A DNA stretch of 5,769 nucleotides, from the NCBI GenBank assembly GCA_007133745.1, contig SLMC01000337.1:1-5769 (forward strand). Reading direction: 5' to 3'. Shown piece by piece: positions 1 through 4,727 of the stretch (positions are counted from its first letter, which is position 1; every line of letters begins with the position of its first letter). The stretch comes from Kiritimatiellia bacterium (GTDB taxonomy: Bacteria > Verrucomicrobiota > Kiritimatiellia > UBA8416 > SLMC01). The notes beneath the pieces are model-generated. The model was not told the DNA's origin. It saw nothing but the letters and a program-made list of their open reading frames with translations, and ran no database searches. Position numbers and translations under genes: made by a program.

Positions 1-2
1 GG

Positions 3-106
3 AAAGGCCGCGGCCACGACGGAGCGTGGCCCTCCAGCGATGTCGCAGGCGTTTTCCCCTTGCGGCTGGAGGGACGCGCTCTGTCGCGTCCGCTGCAAGG
101 GCCTTT
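3..106. repeat. Composite imperfect palindrome with two hairpin arms
   Basis: Arms 10-38 and 65-93 are 29-nt inverted copies differing at 5 positions. An outer stem AAAGGCC (3-9) pairs with GGCCTTT (100-106). Each arm is itself a hairpin with a 7-bp stem and 6-nt loop: GGCCACG/CGTGGCC at 12-31 and GGACGCG/CGCGTCC at 72-91. Four of the five differences between the arms are two compensated base-pair swaps, so both arms keep a perfect stem. This looks like a REP-like interspersed element. The GGACGCG stem recurs at 2733-2750 and 2798-2846. Confidence 0.75.
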
Positions 107-151
107 TCGCAACAGAAACTATTTAACTGCGAAACGCGCGAAAAAGAAGAG

Positions 152-190
152 TTTTCTACCATGGAATACGCGGAAGACGCGGAAGGGGAA
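152..190 (+). repeat. CCACGGAA-type 9-nt periodic module, copy 1
   Basis: A 39-nt unit begins TTTTCTACC, then carries GGAA at roughly 9-nt spacing and ends GGGGAA. It aligns without gaps to 1108-1146 and is related to the two copies at 4542-4612. In this copy the CCACGG core reads CCATGG. It is followed directly by one octamer unit TGCGTTCG (193-200), the same juxtaposition as in the gspJ-gspK spacer. Confidence 0.75.
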
Positions 191-243
191 TGTGCGTTCG
201 TGGAGCGGGCAGAAGAGAATGGCGAGATATGAATAATGGGTGT

Positions 244-279
244 CCGATCCGTCGGATAAGACCGATCCGTCGGACTGCC
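244..279. repeat. Two-copy 18-nt tandem repeat
   Basis: CCGATCCGTCGGA occurs at 244-256 and 262-274 with an 18-nt period. The first copy with its preceding T forms a small hairpin, TCCGA (243-247) with TCGGA (252-256) around TCCG. If translated in the gspJ frame it would give a PIRR-rich peptide, which argues that the frame upstream of 400 is not genuine coding sequence. Confidence 0.65.
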
Positions 280-387
280 GGACAGAACACGGACCAGGCC
301 CCATCAACTGTACCGGAAGACAGGGCGCAAACGTTAATGAAGCGGATGGATGGCAGTGCGAATGTGCATGGATATAGCGGAATGAAC

Positions 388-395
388 GGGGCGGA
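388..395 (+). promoter_or_regulatory. Ribosome binding site for gspJ
   Basis: The purine-rich GGGGCGGA lies 4 nt before the ATG at 400 (GGGG is 8 nt away). It favours 400 over the in-frame ATG at 382 and the upstream extension to 190. Confidence 0.5.
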
Positions 396-399
396 ACCT

Positions 400-1041
400 A
401 TGCGACGGAACAGGCGAAAGCGTGCGTGCGGCTTCACATTGCTGGAGCTGCTGGTGGCGATTTCGATTCTGACTCTGGTGATCGGGGCGATCGCGGCCTC
501 GTTCGCGGCCGGCGTACGGGTCTGGAGCGCGGCCATGGAGGTCTCCCGGACGGAAGAGGCGACGCGCGCGGAGTTGGGCGTATGGCATAGGGACTTGATG
601 AATGCCCGGCGTTTTAGCGGCCTGCCGTTCGAGGGCGAATCGCGTGCGTTGACGTTTCCTGTGGTGCAGGATTTTGCCGACGCGACGGGCGGGGTCGGGC
701 CGGGCGAACAACTCGGCGCCGTGCGCTACTGGCACGACACGCGCGAGCAGGCGCTGTTCCGGCAGGCGAGCCCGTTCCCCGTTCCGGCCGAATGGCCGCG
801 CGACGGCGCCGAACGCTGGATCGCCCGCGTCGCATCCGCGACGTTCGAATATCTGGAATTCCCGGATGCCGACGCCGAGTCCGGCGGCACGGCGGCGTGG
901 ATGACGGAATGGAATCAGCCGACCAACATGCCGCTGGGCGTCCGCATCCGTTTGCGACTGCTGGACGCCGAACCCGGCACGGCCCTGACCCGAACCGTAA
1001 TCTTGCCGTGGCGCCAGTGGCGTCCGGAGTCAGGGGACTGA
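400..1041 (+). CDS. gspJ: GspJ-like minor pseudopilin (prepilin N-methylation domain)
   Basis: This 213-residue protein is a probable minor pseudopilin of a type II secretion-like system, expected to sit at the tip of the periplasmic pseudopilus with GspI and GspK. From the ATG at 400 it has an 11-residue basic leader (MRRNRRKRACG) followed by FTLLE. That is the classic prepilin peptidase site, with cleavage after Gly11, methylatable Phe12 and Glu at mature position 5. A hydrophobic helix covers residues about 12-35. The C-terminal region, with PLGVRIRLRL and then LTRTVILP, matches the usual end of the GspJ beta-rich domain. Length is normal for GspJ. Its position directly before a GspK gene supports J rather than H or I. 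The open frame continues upstream to 190 through repeats, but a start there would bury the leader behind 70 extra residues, so 400 is chosen. The TGA stop lies in a GGACTGA duplication. Confidence 0.85.
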   Translation: MRRNRRKRACGFTLLELLVAISILTLVIGAIAASFAAGVRVWSAAMEVSRTEEATRAELGVWHRDLMNARRFSGLPFEGESRALTFPVVQDFADATGGVGPGEQLGAVRYWHDTREQALFRQASPFPVPAEWPRDGAERWIARVASATFEYLEFPDADAESGGTAAWMTEWNQPTNMPLGVRIRLRLLDAEPGTALTRTVILPWRQWRPESGD

Positions 1042-1048
1042 GGACTGA
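1035..1048 (+). repeat. GGACTGA heptamer, two copies, containing the gspJ stop
   Basis: GGACTGA occurs at 1035-1041 and 1042-1048. The TGA of the first copy (1039-1041) is the gspJ stop codon, so the repeat-rich spacer begins exactly at the end of the reading frame. GTGGAAAGTGGA follows at 1053-1064 and recurs at 1176-1187. Confidence 0.6.
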
Positions 1049-1067
1049 GGGAGTGGAAAGTGGAACG

Positions 1068-1091
1068 TGCGTTCGTGCGTTGGTGCGTTCG
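1068..1091 (+). repeat. Octamer array, three units
   Basis: Three contiguous 8-nt units read TGCGTTCG, TGCGTTGG, TGCGTTCG, followed by TGG. This is the same family as 1156-1179, 2652-2699 and 4446-4484. Confidence 0.8.
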
Positions 1092-1107
1092 TGGAAGAGA
1101 GAAGAAT

Positions 1108-1146
1108 TTTTCTACCACGGAAAACGCGGAAAGCGCGGAAGGGGAA
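1108..1146 (+). repeat. CCACGGAA-type 9-nt periodic module, copy 2
   Basis: A 39-nt unit closely matches 152-190 and has the CCACGGAA core. It is flanked on both sides by octamer arrays. GAAGAG/GAAGAA purine tracts precede the T-run, as they do before the copy at 4542. Confidence 0.8.
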
Positions 1147-1155
1147 TGGGGAACG

Positions 1156-1179
1156 TGCGTTCGTGTGTTCGTGCGGTGG
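1156..1179 (+). repeat. Octamer array, three units
   Basis: The units are TGCGTTCG, TGTGTTCG and a degenerate TGCGGTGG. GTGGAAAGTGGA (1176-1187) overlaps the end, echoing 1053-1064, so the CCACGGAA module is bracketed by similar sequence on both sides. Confidence 0.7.
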
Positions 1180-1267
1180 AAAGTGGATTTGTAAACTGTC
1201 ACTCGTCTGTAGCCTGCGGGTCATCGCGTCATCGGGCCTTGCCGCGCCGTCATGTCGCGCCGTAGGC

Positions 1268-1295
1268 CCTGCGAAGGCGGAAGGCTTTGCGTAGG
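1268..1295. repeat. Imperfect hairpin repeat (GCGAAGGC / GCTTTGC)
   Basis: GCGAAGGC (1271-1278) pairs with 1283-1290 with one G-T pair and one mismatch, and CCT/AGG flanks extend the pairing. Similar GCGAAGG-type sequence occurs, inverted, in the inserted segment at 2808-2838. Confidence 0.45.
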
Positions 1296-1352
1296 CGGGT
1301 CATCAGGTCAGGAAAGGCGAGAACGGTTGACAACGGCGTAAGATTGAACGCC

Positions 1353-1367
1353 AACCCCGAAGGGGTT
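1353..1367. repeat. Perfect 6-bp hairpin
   Basis: AACCCC (1353-1358) and GGGGTT (1362-1367) enclose a GAA loop. It is one of a run of hairpins in this spacer and has no following T-tract. Confidence 0.6.
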
Positions 1368-1378
1368 ACGCAACAAAG

Positions 1379-1397
1379 CCGGGGGCAACGCCCCCGG
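1379..1397. repeat. Perfect 8-bp GC hairpin
   Basis: CCGGGGGC (1379-1386) and GCCCCCGG (1390-1397) enclose AAC. No T-tract follows, so it is not a standard intrinsic terminator. Confidence 0.65.
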
Positions 1398-1408
1398 ATC
1401 GCGTTTGC

Positions 1409-1460
1409 TCCCCTCCTCGTCCCGCCCGCCGCGCGAGCGGCGGGCGGGACGAGGGGGGGA
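1409..1460. repeat. 24-bp hairpin with GCGA tetraloop
   Basis: Positions 1409-1432 pair with 1437-1460 over 24 bp with a single G-T pair (1414:1455). The loop is GCGA, a GNRA-type tetraloop when read as + strand RNA. The sequence after it is AGAAAGTCGG, so there is no U-tract. Possible roles are an mRNA-stabilising or processing hairpin, or a dispersed palindromic repeat. Confidence 0.75.
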
Positions 1461-1467
1461 AGAAAGT

Positions 1468-1525
1468 CGGTTGACGATAGCGGGCGACGAGAGCGGTTGA
1501 CGATGTGAAACGTAGGGTTGACCGA
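1468..1525 (+). repeat. CGGTTGAC dispersed repeats
   Basis: CGGTTGACGAT occurs at 1468-1478 and 1494-1504, and a variant GGGTTGACCGA at 1515-1525. A further copy, CGGTTGACAAC, lies at 1324-1334. The possible GTG start at 1505 directly abuts the second copy, which makes that start doubtful for gspK. Confidence 0.6.
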
Positions 1526-1563
1526 ACGTCGGTTTTGCGCCGCCGGGAAAACGGCGTTTATTC

Positions 1564-1568
1564 GGGGA
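1564..1568 (+). promoter_or_regulatory. Ribosome binding site for gspK
   Basis: GGGGA lies 8 nt before the GTG at 1577 and supports that start over the upstream GTG at 1505, which has no close Shine-Dalgarno sequence. Confidence 0.5.
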
Positions 1569-1576
1569 ATGGCATT

Positions 1577-2629
1577 GTGAAGGCGAAAGACAGTTTAACC
1601 GTAAAACTTAATGGTCCCGCGCGGCGGGGCAGCGTGTTGATTTTGGCTTTGTGGACGCTGTTTTTTCTGGCGGCCTTGGCCTTGGCTGTCAACGCGCGGG
1701 TGGCCGGCATGATGCATTTCGCCCGGTTTCTGAGAAACGACCGCGTGGCCTACGATACGGCGCGGGCCGGGGTCGATCAAGCCATGACGGTTCTGATGAC
1801 GGATGTGTCCGAATGGGACGGGTGGATGGACGACGAGGCGCGGTTTCGCGATGTGCGGCTCGGGGAGGGCTTTTATTCCGTGACTTATCCCCGTGTTTTC
1901 GCCGACGGCTCCGTCAAGCGCGGGTACGGGCTGATCGGAGAAGAAGCCAAGGTGAATGTCAACAAGGCCGGGCGCGATCTGTTGGCCGCTCTGTTTCGGG
2001 GAGCGGGCGGATTGGATAGCGGTGCGGCGGCGGCTTTGGCGCAGCGGATTCTCGACGAACGGGGCGACAACGATAAGGGGTTGACAAAAGAGGCGGAAGG
2101 CAGGTATGGTCGCGTTTTGAAGGATGGCGGAGTCAGGTCGATAGGTCCGTTCGAGTCGCTGCACGAGCTGTTGCTGGTTCAGGGCATGAGCCGGGAGGTG
2201 TTCGAGCGGGTGCGGCCTTACGCGACGCTGTACGGTACGGGCAAGATCAATCTCAATGCGGCGGCCCGGCCGGTATTGCTGGCGCTGGCCGACAGCGCCG
2301 GAGCGGGCGAGGCGGCCACACGCGAATCGCTGGCGCTCAAACTGGCTCGCTACCGCGAATCGGGTCGGGTGTTCAAGGCGGCCAGTGAAACGGCTATCCT
2401 CAAGGATCTGGAAAGTTTTACCGCCGTGTCGGCGCAGGAACGGGCTGTGTTGCGGGCCATGCTGGGCGGCGCGACGTTGCAGTCCACGTTTTTCAGCGGG
2501 CAGGCGGAAGGACGGACAGGAGAACGGGCGAACGGAACCGAGATTGACGAGCGCGGGGGGACGACCCGGCGCATCGCCTTCGTGCTGGATCGGCATCGCA
2601 TGGCGAGAGCGGATTGGCGCGAGTTCTAG
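1577..2629 (+). CDS. gspK: GspK-like minor pseudopilin
   Basis: The 350-residue protein is a probable type II secretion minor pseudopilin K, which caps the pseudopilus with GspI and GspJ. From the GTG at 1577 a leader ends in ARRG (Gly18), followed by SVLILALWTLFFLAALALAV. Mature position 5 is Leu rather than Glu, as is usual for GspK. Two SAM-like/helix-hairpin-helix signatures are visible: KVNVNKAGRDLLAAL from residue 125 and GKINLNAAARPVLLAL from 222. Between them is GPFESLHELLLVQGMSREVF (around 190-209), which closely follows the family pattern leading into RPYATLYG. The C-terminus, RRIAFVLDRH then ADWREF, looks like a final beta hairpin. Length is typical or slightly long. An alternative in-frame GTG at 1505 adds 24 residues from repeat sequence and is disfavoured. 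It is separated from gspJ by 535 bp, although these genes usually abut in gsp operons. Confidence 0.85.
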   Translation: MKAKDSLTVKLNGPARRGSVLILALWTLFFLAALALAVNARVAGMMHFARFLRNDRVAYDTARAGVDQAMTVLMTDVSEWDGWMDDEARFRDVRLGEGFYSVTYPRVFADGSVKRGYGLIGEEAKVNVNKAGRDLLAALFRGAGGLDSGAAAALAQRILDERGDNDKGLTKEAEGRYGRVLKDGGVRSIGPFESLHELLLVQGMSREVFERVRPYATLYGTGKINLNAAARPVLLALADSAGAGEAATRESLALKLARYRESGRVFKAASETAILKDLESFTAVSAQERAVLRAMLGGATLQSTFFSGQAEGRTGERANGTEIDERGGTTRRIAFVLDRHRMARADWREF

Positions 2630-2651
2630 TCGGAGGTGGGTGCGAGAATCG

Positions 2652-2699
2652 TGCGTTGGTGCGCTCGTGTGTTCGTGCGTTCGTGTGTTGGTGCGTTCG
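2652..2699 (+). repeat. Octamer array, six exact-length units
   Basis: The six contiguous 8-nt units are TGCGTTGG, TGCGCTCG, TGTGTTCG, TGCGTTCG, TGTGTTGG and TGCGTTCG. Variation is almost confined to position 3 (C/T) and position 7 (C/G). This is the longest and cleanest array in the window and starts 22 nt after the gspK stop. Confidence 0.85.
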
Positions 2700-2700
2700 T

Positions 2701-2846
2701 GGAGCGGCTCGGCTTCCCGAACCGGAAAGGCCGGACGCGGAAGCGCGTCCGCTCCGCAATCAGACGGAGCGGCTCGGCTTCCCGAGCCGGAAGGGCCGGA
2801 CGCGGAACAGGCTTCGCAAGGCCTTCGCCCTGTCAGGAGCGCGTCC
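2701..2846. repeat. Direct repeat of hairpin element, second copy interrupted
   Basis: A 42-nt unit at 2701-2742 recurs at 2766-2807 with two differences. Each has GGCTCGG-CTTC-CCGAGCC-type pairing (perfect in copy 2, one mismatch in copy 1). In copy 1 it continues into GGACGCG-GAAG-CGCGTCC (2733-2750). In copy 2 the same stem halves lie at 2798-2804 and 2840-2846, with 31 extra nucleotides (2808-2838) between them. An 8-bp stem, CCGCTCCG (2749-2756) with CGGAGCGG (2765-2772), bridges the copies. Confidence 0.75.
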
Positions 2847-2876
2847 GCGCCGGCACGGAAGAGCTGCTCGGACGTA

Positions 2877-2897
2877 GGGCGGACTTTCAGTCCGCCC
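2877..2897. repeat. Perfect 9-bp hairpin
   Basis: GGGCGGACT (2877-2885) pairs with AGTCCGCCC (2889-2897) around TTC. It is followed by ATCAGAG, not a T-run, so it is unlikely to be an intrinsic terminator. It is probably another dispersed palindrome. Confidence 0.65.
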
Positions 2898-2951
2898 ATC
2901 AGAGTCTGAACCTGCAGGCTCTGTGCGAATGGGTTTATAGCAACAACGGTC

Positions 2952-2959
2952 GGGAAAGG
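2952..2959 (+). promoter_or_regulatory. Ribosome binding site for gspL
   Basis: GGGAAAGG ends 5 nt before the ATG at 2965 and 11 nt before the in-frame ATG at 2971. It favours 2965. Confidence 0.6.
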
Positions 2960-2964
2960 CGTTA

Positions 2965-4419
2965 ATGACTATGCGAGCGCGAGCGGGTCAACCGGTATTG
3001 ATAATCGAGATCGGCAGCCATTGGCTGAAGATGCTCGATGTCACGGCATCGCGATCCGGGATACGGTTGGCTCGGCTGCATGTCAGCCGATTCGAGCGTT
3101 TTTCGGACGACCTATCGCCGACCATCGCGAAGGTTCTGAAGGGTTGGAAGATCGGCAAAACGCCGGTTCTGGCCTGTCTGCCCCGGACGCTGGCTACGGT
3201 GCACAGTCTGGAAATGCCCTCCGTCGATCCTGCCGAGATCGCGGACATGGTCGATTTTCAGGCGGCGCGTCAGACGCCTTATTCCAAGGACGAGATTCTT
3301 TACGATTATCGGCTGGCGGGTTCGGATCGGTCCGGCTATACTCGGGTCATGCTGGTGATCGTGCAGCGCAGCGTCTTGCGTCAGCGTTTTCATGTCATGG
3401 AAGAGGCGGGTCTCGAACCGGAGCGCATGACCATCAGCTCCGAAGGCTTGCTGTCGGCGGCGGGCGCGGCGGGCGGCTCGAAATCCGCCGGCGAACCGAC
3501 CGCCGTGCTGGATGTGGACGCCCACTATTCCGATTTCATGGTCGTGACGGGCGGACGCCCCGTTTACAGTCGCAGCATTTTGGTTGGCGCCGATCTGCTG
3601 GCGGCGGATCCGGACGCGGCCCGGCTCAAGTTGCTCGAGGAAATTCGGCGTTCGCTAGAGCTGAGCCGCGCGGAAAACGCGGCGGGGCCGACACCCGGCC
3701 GATTGACCGTATCCGGCGCGTGTCCGGCGGAACTGCGCGAGTTTTTGGCCGAAGGTCTGGCGGTTCCGTGCGAGGCGCGCGATCCCCTGACGCGCATTAA
3801 AAAATGGCCGCCTTCCTTTTCGAGGGAAGACCCCGCGCTCCAGGCCTTTTCGCTGGCGGCTCCGCTCGGCTTGGCCGCGGCGCCCGACAAGCTCGAAATC
3901 AACTTGATCCCCGACGTTGTGCGCCAGCGCCGGGAGCTGATCCGCAAAGCGCGGCTCCTGACAACGTTCGGCCTATGGCTCGTGACCGTGCTGGTCTCGG
4001 TATCGCTGTTCGCGACGGTCAAGTTTTTTCTTCTGAAGGCGCGACGGGATGCGTTGCGGACCGCATTCCAGGCGTCGGAACCGGCGCGCATGCGGATCGA
4101 GCGCATGCGGGCGGTCGCGAGCAAGGCGCGCGCGTATGACGATACGCGGACGTCGGCTGCGCGCGTGTTGGCGGAGACGCATCCGCTGATCCCGGCGGAC
4201 ATTTTTCTGGACAGTCTCGAGTACGACGGGGAACGGTTGCGCGTGCTGCTGTCCGGTACGGGCGGAACGATTCAGGATGTGCGCGCGCTGGTGCGCAATC
4301 TTGAAGGCGCGGCCTTGTTCCGGGACGTGAAAGAGGAAGGGTCCACCACCAAGGACGCCCGTACGGGCCGATTCCGGTTCCGGGTGGCCTGTTCGCTGGC
4401 AGGCGGCGACGTCGAGTAG
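2965..4419 (+). CDS. gspL: GspL-type protein: PilM-PilN fusion
   Basis: The 484-residue protein combines a cytoplasmic PilM-like actin-fold domain (about 1-305) with a PilN-like part (about 310-484). It is expected to link the assembly ATPase to the inner-membrane platform. Residues 11-22 (VLIIEIGSHWLK) correspond to the PilM phosphate-1 motif. LDVDAHYSDF (182-191) followed by GGRPVYSRSILVGADLL corresponds to the phosphate-2 region. The usual DIG there reads DVD, so nucleotide binding may be weakened. LEINLIP (310-316) is the typical PilN opening. A membrane helix at about 335-352 is followed by a charged helical stretch (356-405), then a ferredoxin-like periplasmic domain (IFLDSLEYDGERLRVLLSG onward). 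In type IV pilus systems PilM and PilN are usually separate, so the fused form equals the GspL layout and fits its place after gspK. The start is set by a good ribosome binding site. Confidence 0.85.
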   Translation: MTMRARAGQPVLIIEIGSHWLKMLDVTASRSGIRLARLHVSRFERFSDDLSPTIAKVLKGWKIGKTPVLACLPRTLATVHSLEMPSVDPAEIADMVDFQAARQTPYSKDEILYDYRLAGSDRSGYTRVMLVIVQRSVLRQRFHVMEEAGLEPERMTISSEGLLSAAGAAGGSKSAGEPTAVLDVDAHYSDFMVVTGGRPVYSRSILVGADLLAADPDAARLKLLEEIRRSLELSRAENAAGPTPGRLTVSGACPAELREFLAEGLAVPCEARDPLTRIKKWPPSFSREDPALQAFSLAAPLGLAAAPDKLEINLIPDVVRQRRELIRKARLLTTFGLWLVTVLVSVSLFATVKFFLLKARRDALRTAFQASEPARMRIERMRAVASKARAYDDTRTSAARVLAETHPLIPADIFLDSLEYDGERLRVLLSGTGGTIQDVRALVRNLEGAALFRDVKEEGSTTKDARTGRFRFRVACSLAGGDVE

Positions 4420-4445
4420 CAGGCGGGGAACGCGGGAAGAGGGCG

Positions 4446-4484
4446 TGTGTTCGTAGATCGTGCGTTGGTGTGTTCGTGTGTTGG
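4446..4484 (+). repeat. Octamer array, four units with one 7-nt interruption
   Basis: TGTGTTCG (4446-4453), a 7-nt TAGATCG, then TGCGTTGG, TGTGTTCG and TGTGTTGG (4461-4484). It begins 26 nt after the gspL stop, similar to the offsets after gspJ and gspK. Confidence 0.75.
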
Positions 4485-4541
4485 TGCGTCCATCCGCAAG
4501 CTGCGCATGCTGGAGGATGAATTCGTGGAAGAGGGAAGAAT

Positions 4542-4612
4542 TTTTCTACCACGGAGTGCACGGAGACACGGAATTTTTTTACCACGGAATGCGCGGAAAG
4601 CGCGGAAGGGGA
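4542..4612 (+). repeat. Two tandem CCACGGAA-type modules
   Basis: Copy a (4542-4573) starts TTTTCTACCACGG and is shortened. Copy b (4574-4612) starts with seven T and ACCACGGAA and runs through GCGGAA units to GGGGA, matching 1108-1146. Copy a is preceded by a GTGGAAGAG purine stretch, as at 1091-1106. Confidence 0.75.
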
Positions 4613-4621
4613 GCGGGGAGC

Positions 4622-4685
4622 GTGTGTGGGTGCGTGAGTGTGTGGGTAAAAACTCACATACTCCCAAACCCACATACCCACACAC
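4622..4685. repeat. Long imperfect hairpin of G/T-rich and C/A-rich arms
   Basis: The outer stem is GTGTGTGGGT (4622-4631) with ACCCACACAC (4676-4685), extended by GTG/CAC (4634-4636 with 4671-4673). The inner 11-bp stem is 4637-4647 with 4652-4662, with two G-T pairs, around AAAA. Positions 4663-4670 are unpaired. It is followed by TTAAG rather than a T-run. Confidence 0.7.
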
Positions 4686-4710
4686 TTAAGTTGCGGCTCC
4701 GCCGCCTGAG

Positions 4711-4720
4711 AAGGATGGGA
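4711..4720 (+). promoter_or_regulatory. Ribosome binding site for gspM
   Basis: AAGGATGGGA precedes the ATG at 4728. GGGA is 7 nt away and AAGGA 12 nt away. A small hairpin at 4693-4705 lies just upstream. Confidence 0.5.
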
Positions 4721-4727
4721 TACAATC

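Larger units (their letters stand above)
1..399. other. Repeat-rich leader upstream of gspJ
   Basis: No convincing gene is visible here. The stretch holds a ~100-nt imperfect palindrome (3-106), a CCACGGAA-type module (152-190), one TGCGTTCG octamer unit (193-200) and an 18-nt tandem repeat (244-279). From 280 to 387 I see no recognisable element. Reading frames do stay open through it, and one joins the gspJ frame from 190, but the translations are arginine-rich repeat products without family features. The 3' end of an upstream gene before about position 124 cannot be strictly excluded, though the sequence there is repeat-like. Confidence 0.7.
1042..1576. other. 535-bp repeat mosaic between gspJ and gspK
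   Basis: No gene is seen. Contents in order: the GGACTGA duplication, an octamer array (1068-1091), a CCACGGAA module (1108-1146), a second octamer array (1156-1179), a GTCATC-rich stretch (about 1218-1240 and 1297-1312), an imperfect hairpin (1268-1295), CGGTTGAC repeats (1324-1334 and 1468-1525), and three strong hairpins (1353-1367, 1379-1397, 1409-1460). Codon-like structure and recognisable protein motifs are absent. Confidence 0.75.
2630..2964. other. 335-bp repeat spacer between gspK and gspL
   Basis: No gene is seen. It holds a six-unit octamer array (2652-2699), a two-copy hairpin-rich direct repeat (2701-2846), a perfect 9-bp hairpin (2877-2897), and about 55 bp of unassigned sequence leading to the ribosome binding site of the next gene. 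Long antisense frames cross the region but read repeat-derived, Thr/His/Arg-rich peptides. Confidence 0.75.
4420..4727. other. 308-bp repeat spacer between gspL and gspM
   Basis: No gene is seen. It holds an octamer array (4446-4484), two tandem CCACGGAA modules (4542-4612), a long hairpin built from octamer-like sequence in both orientations (4622-4685), a small hairpin GCGGC-TCC-GCCGC (4693-4705) and the gspM ribosome binding site. The frame open from 4447 to 4689 is repeat-derived. Confidence 0.75.

Noticed and set aside
1379..1460. Strong hairpins as intrinsic terminators
   Set aside because: None is followed by a T-run on either reading, and termination here would cut the operon between gspJ and gspK.
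2081..2110. TTGACA, an 18-nt gap and TATGGT inside gspK, resembling a sigma-70 promoter
   Set aside because: It lies within coding sequence, the -10 matches at only four of six bases, and the spacer is one nt longer than optimal. Chance occurrence is likely without transcription-start data.
2652..2846. CRISPR array
   Set aside because: Units are 8 nt without unique spacers, and the larger pair is a two-copy direct repeat. No cas gene is nearby.
2877..2897. Hairpin as a terminator of gspK
   Set aside because: It is followed by ATCAGAG with no U-tract, and it lies close to the gspL ribosome binding site within the same apparent operon.
1595..2899. A 434-codon open frame on the minus strand opposite gspK
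   Set aside because: It overlaps a well-supported GspK gene, its translation shows no family motif, and its N-terminal part reads octamer repeats as Thr/His/Arg-rich peptide. Long antisense frames are expected in GC-rich coding DNA.
3564..4202. A 212-codon minus-strand open frame opposite gspL
   Set aside because: Its Ser/Arg/Ala-rich composition is typical of an antisense shadow, and the sense strand has clear PilM and PilN motifs.
4447..4689. Small + strand open frame in the gspL-gspM spacer
   Set aside because: It is made wholly of octamer and CCACGGAA repeats, with no ribosome binding site or protein feature.
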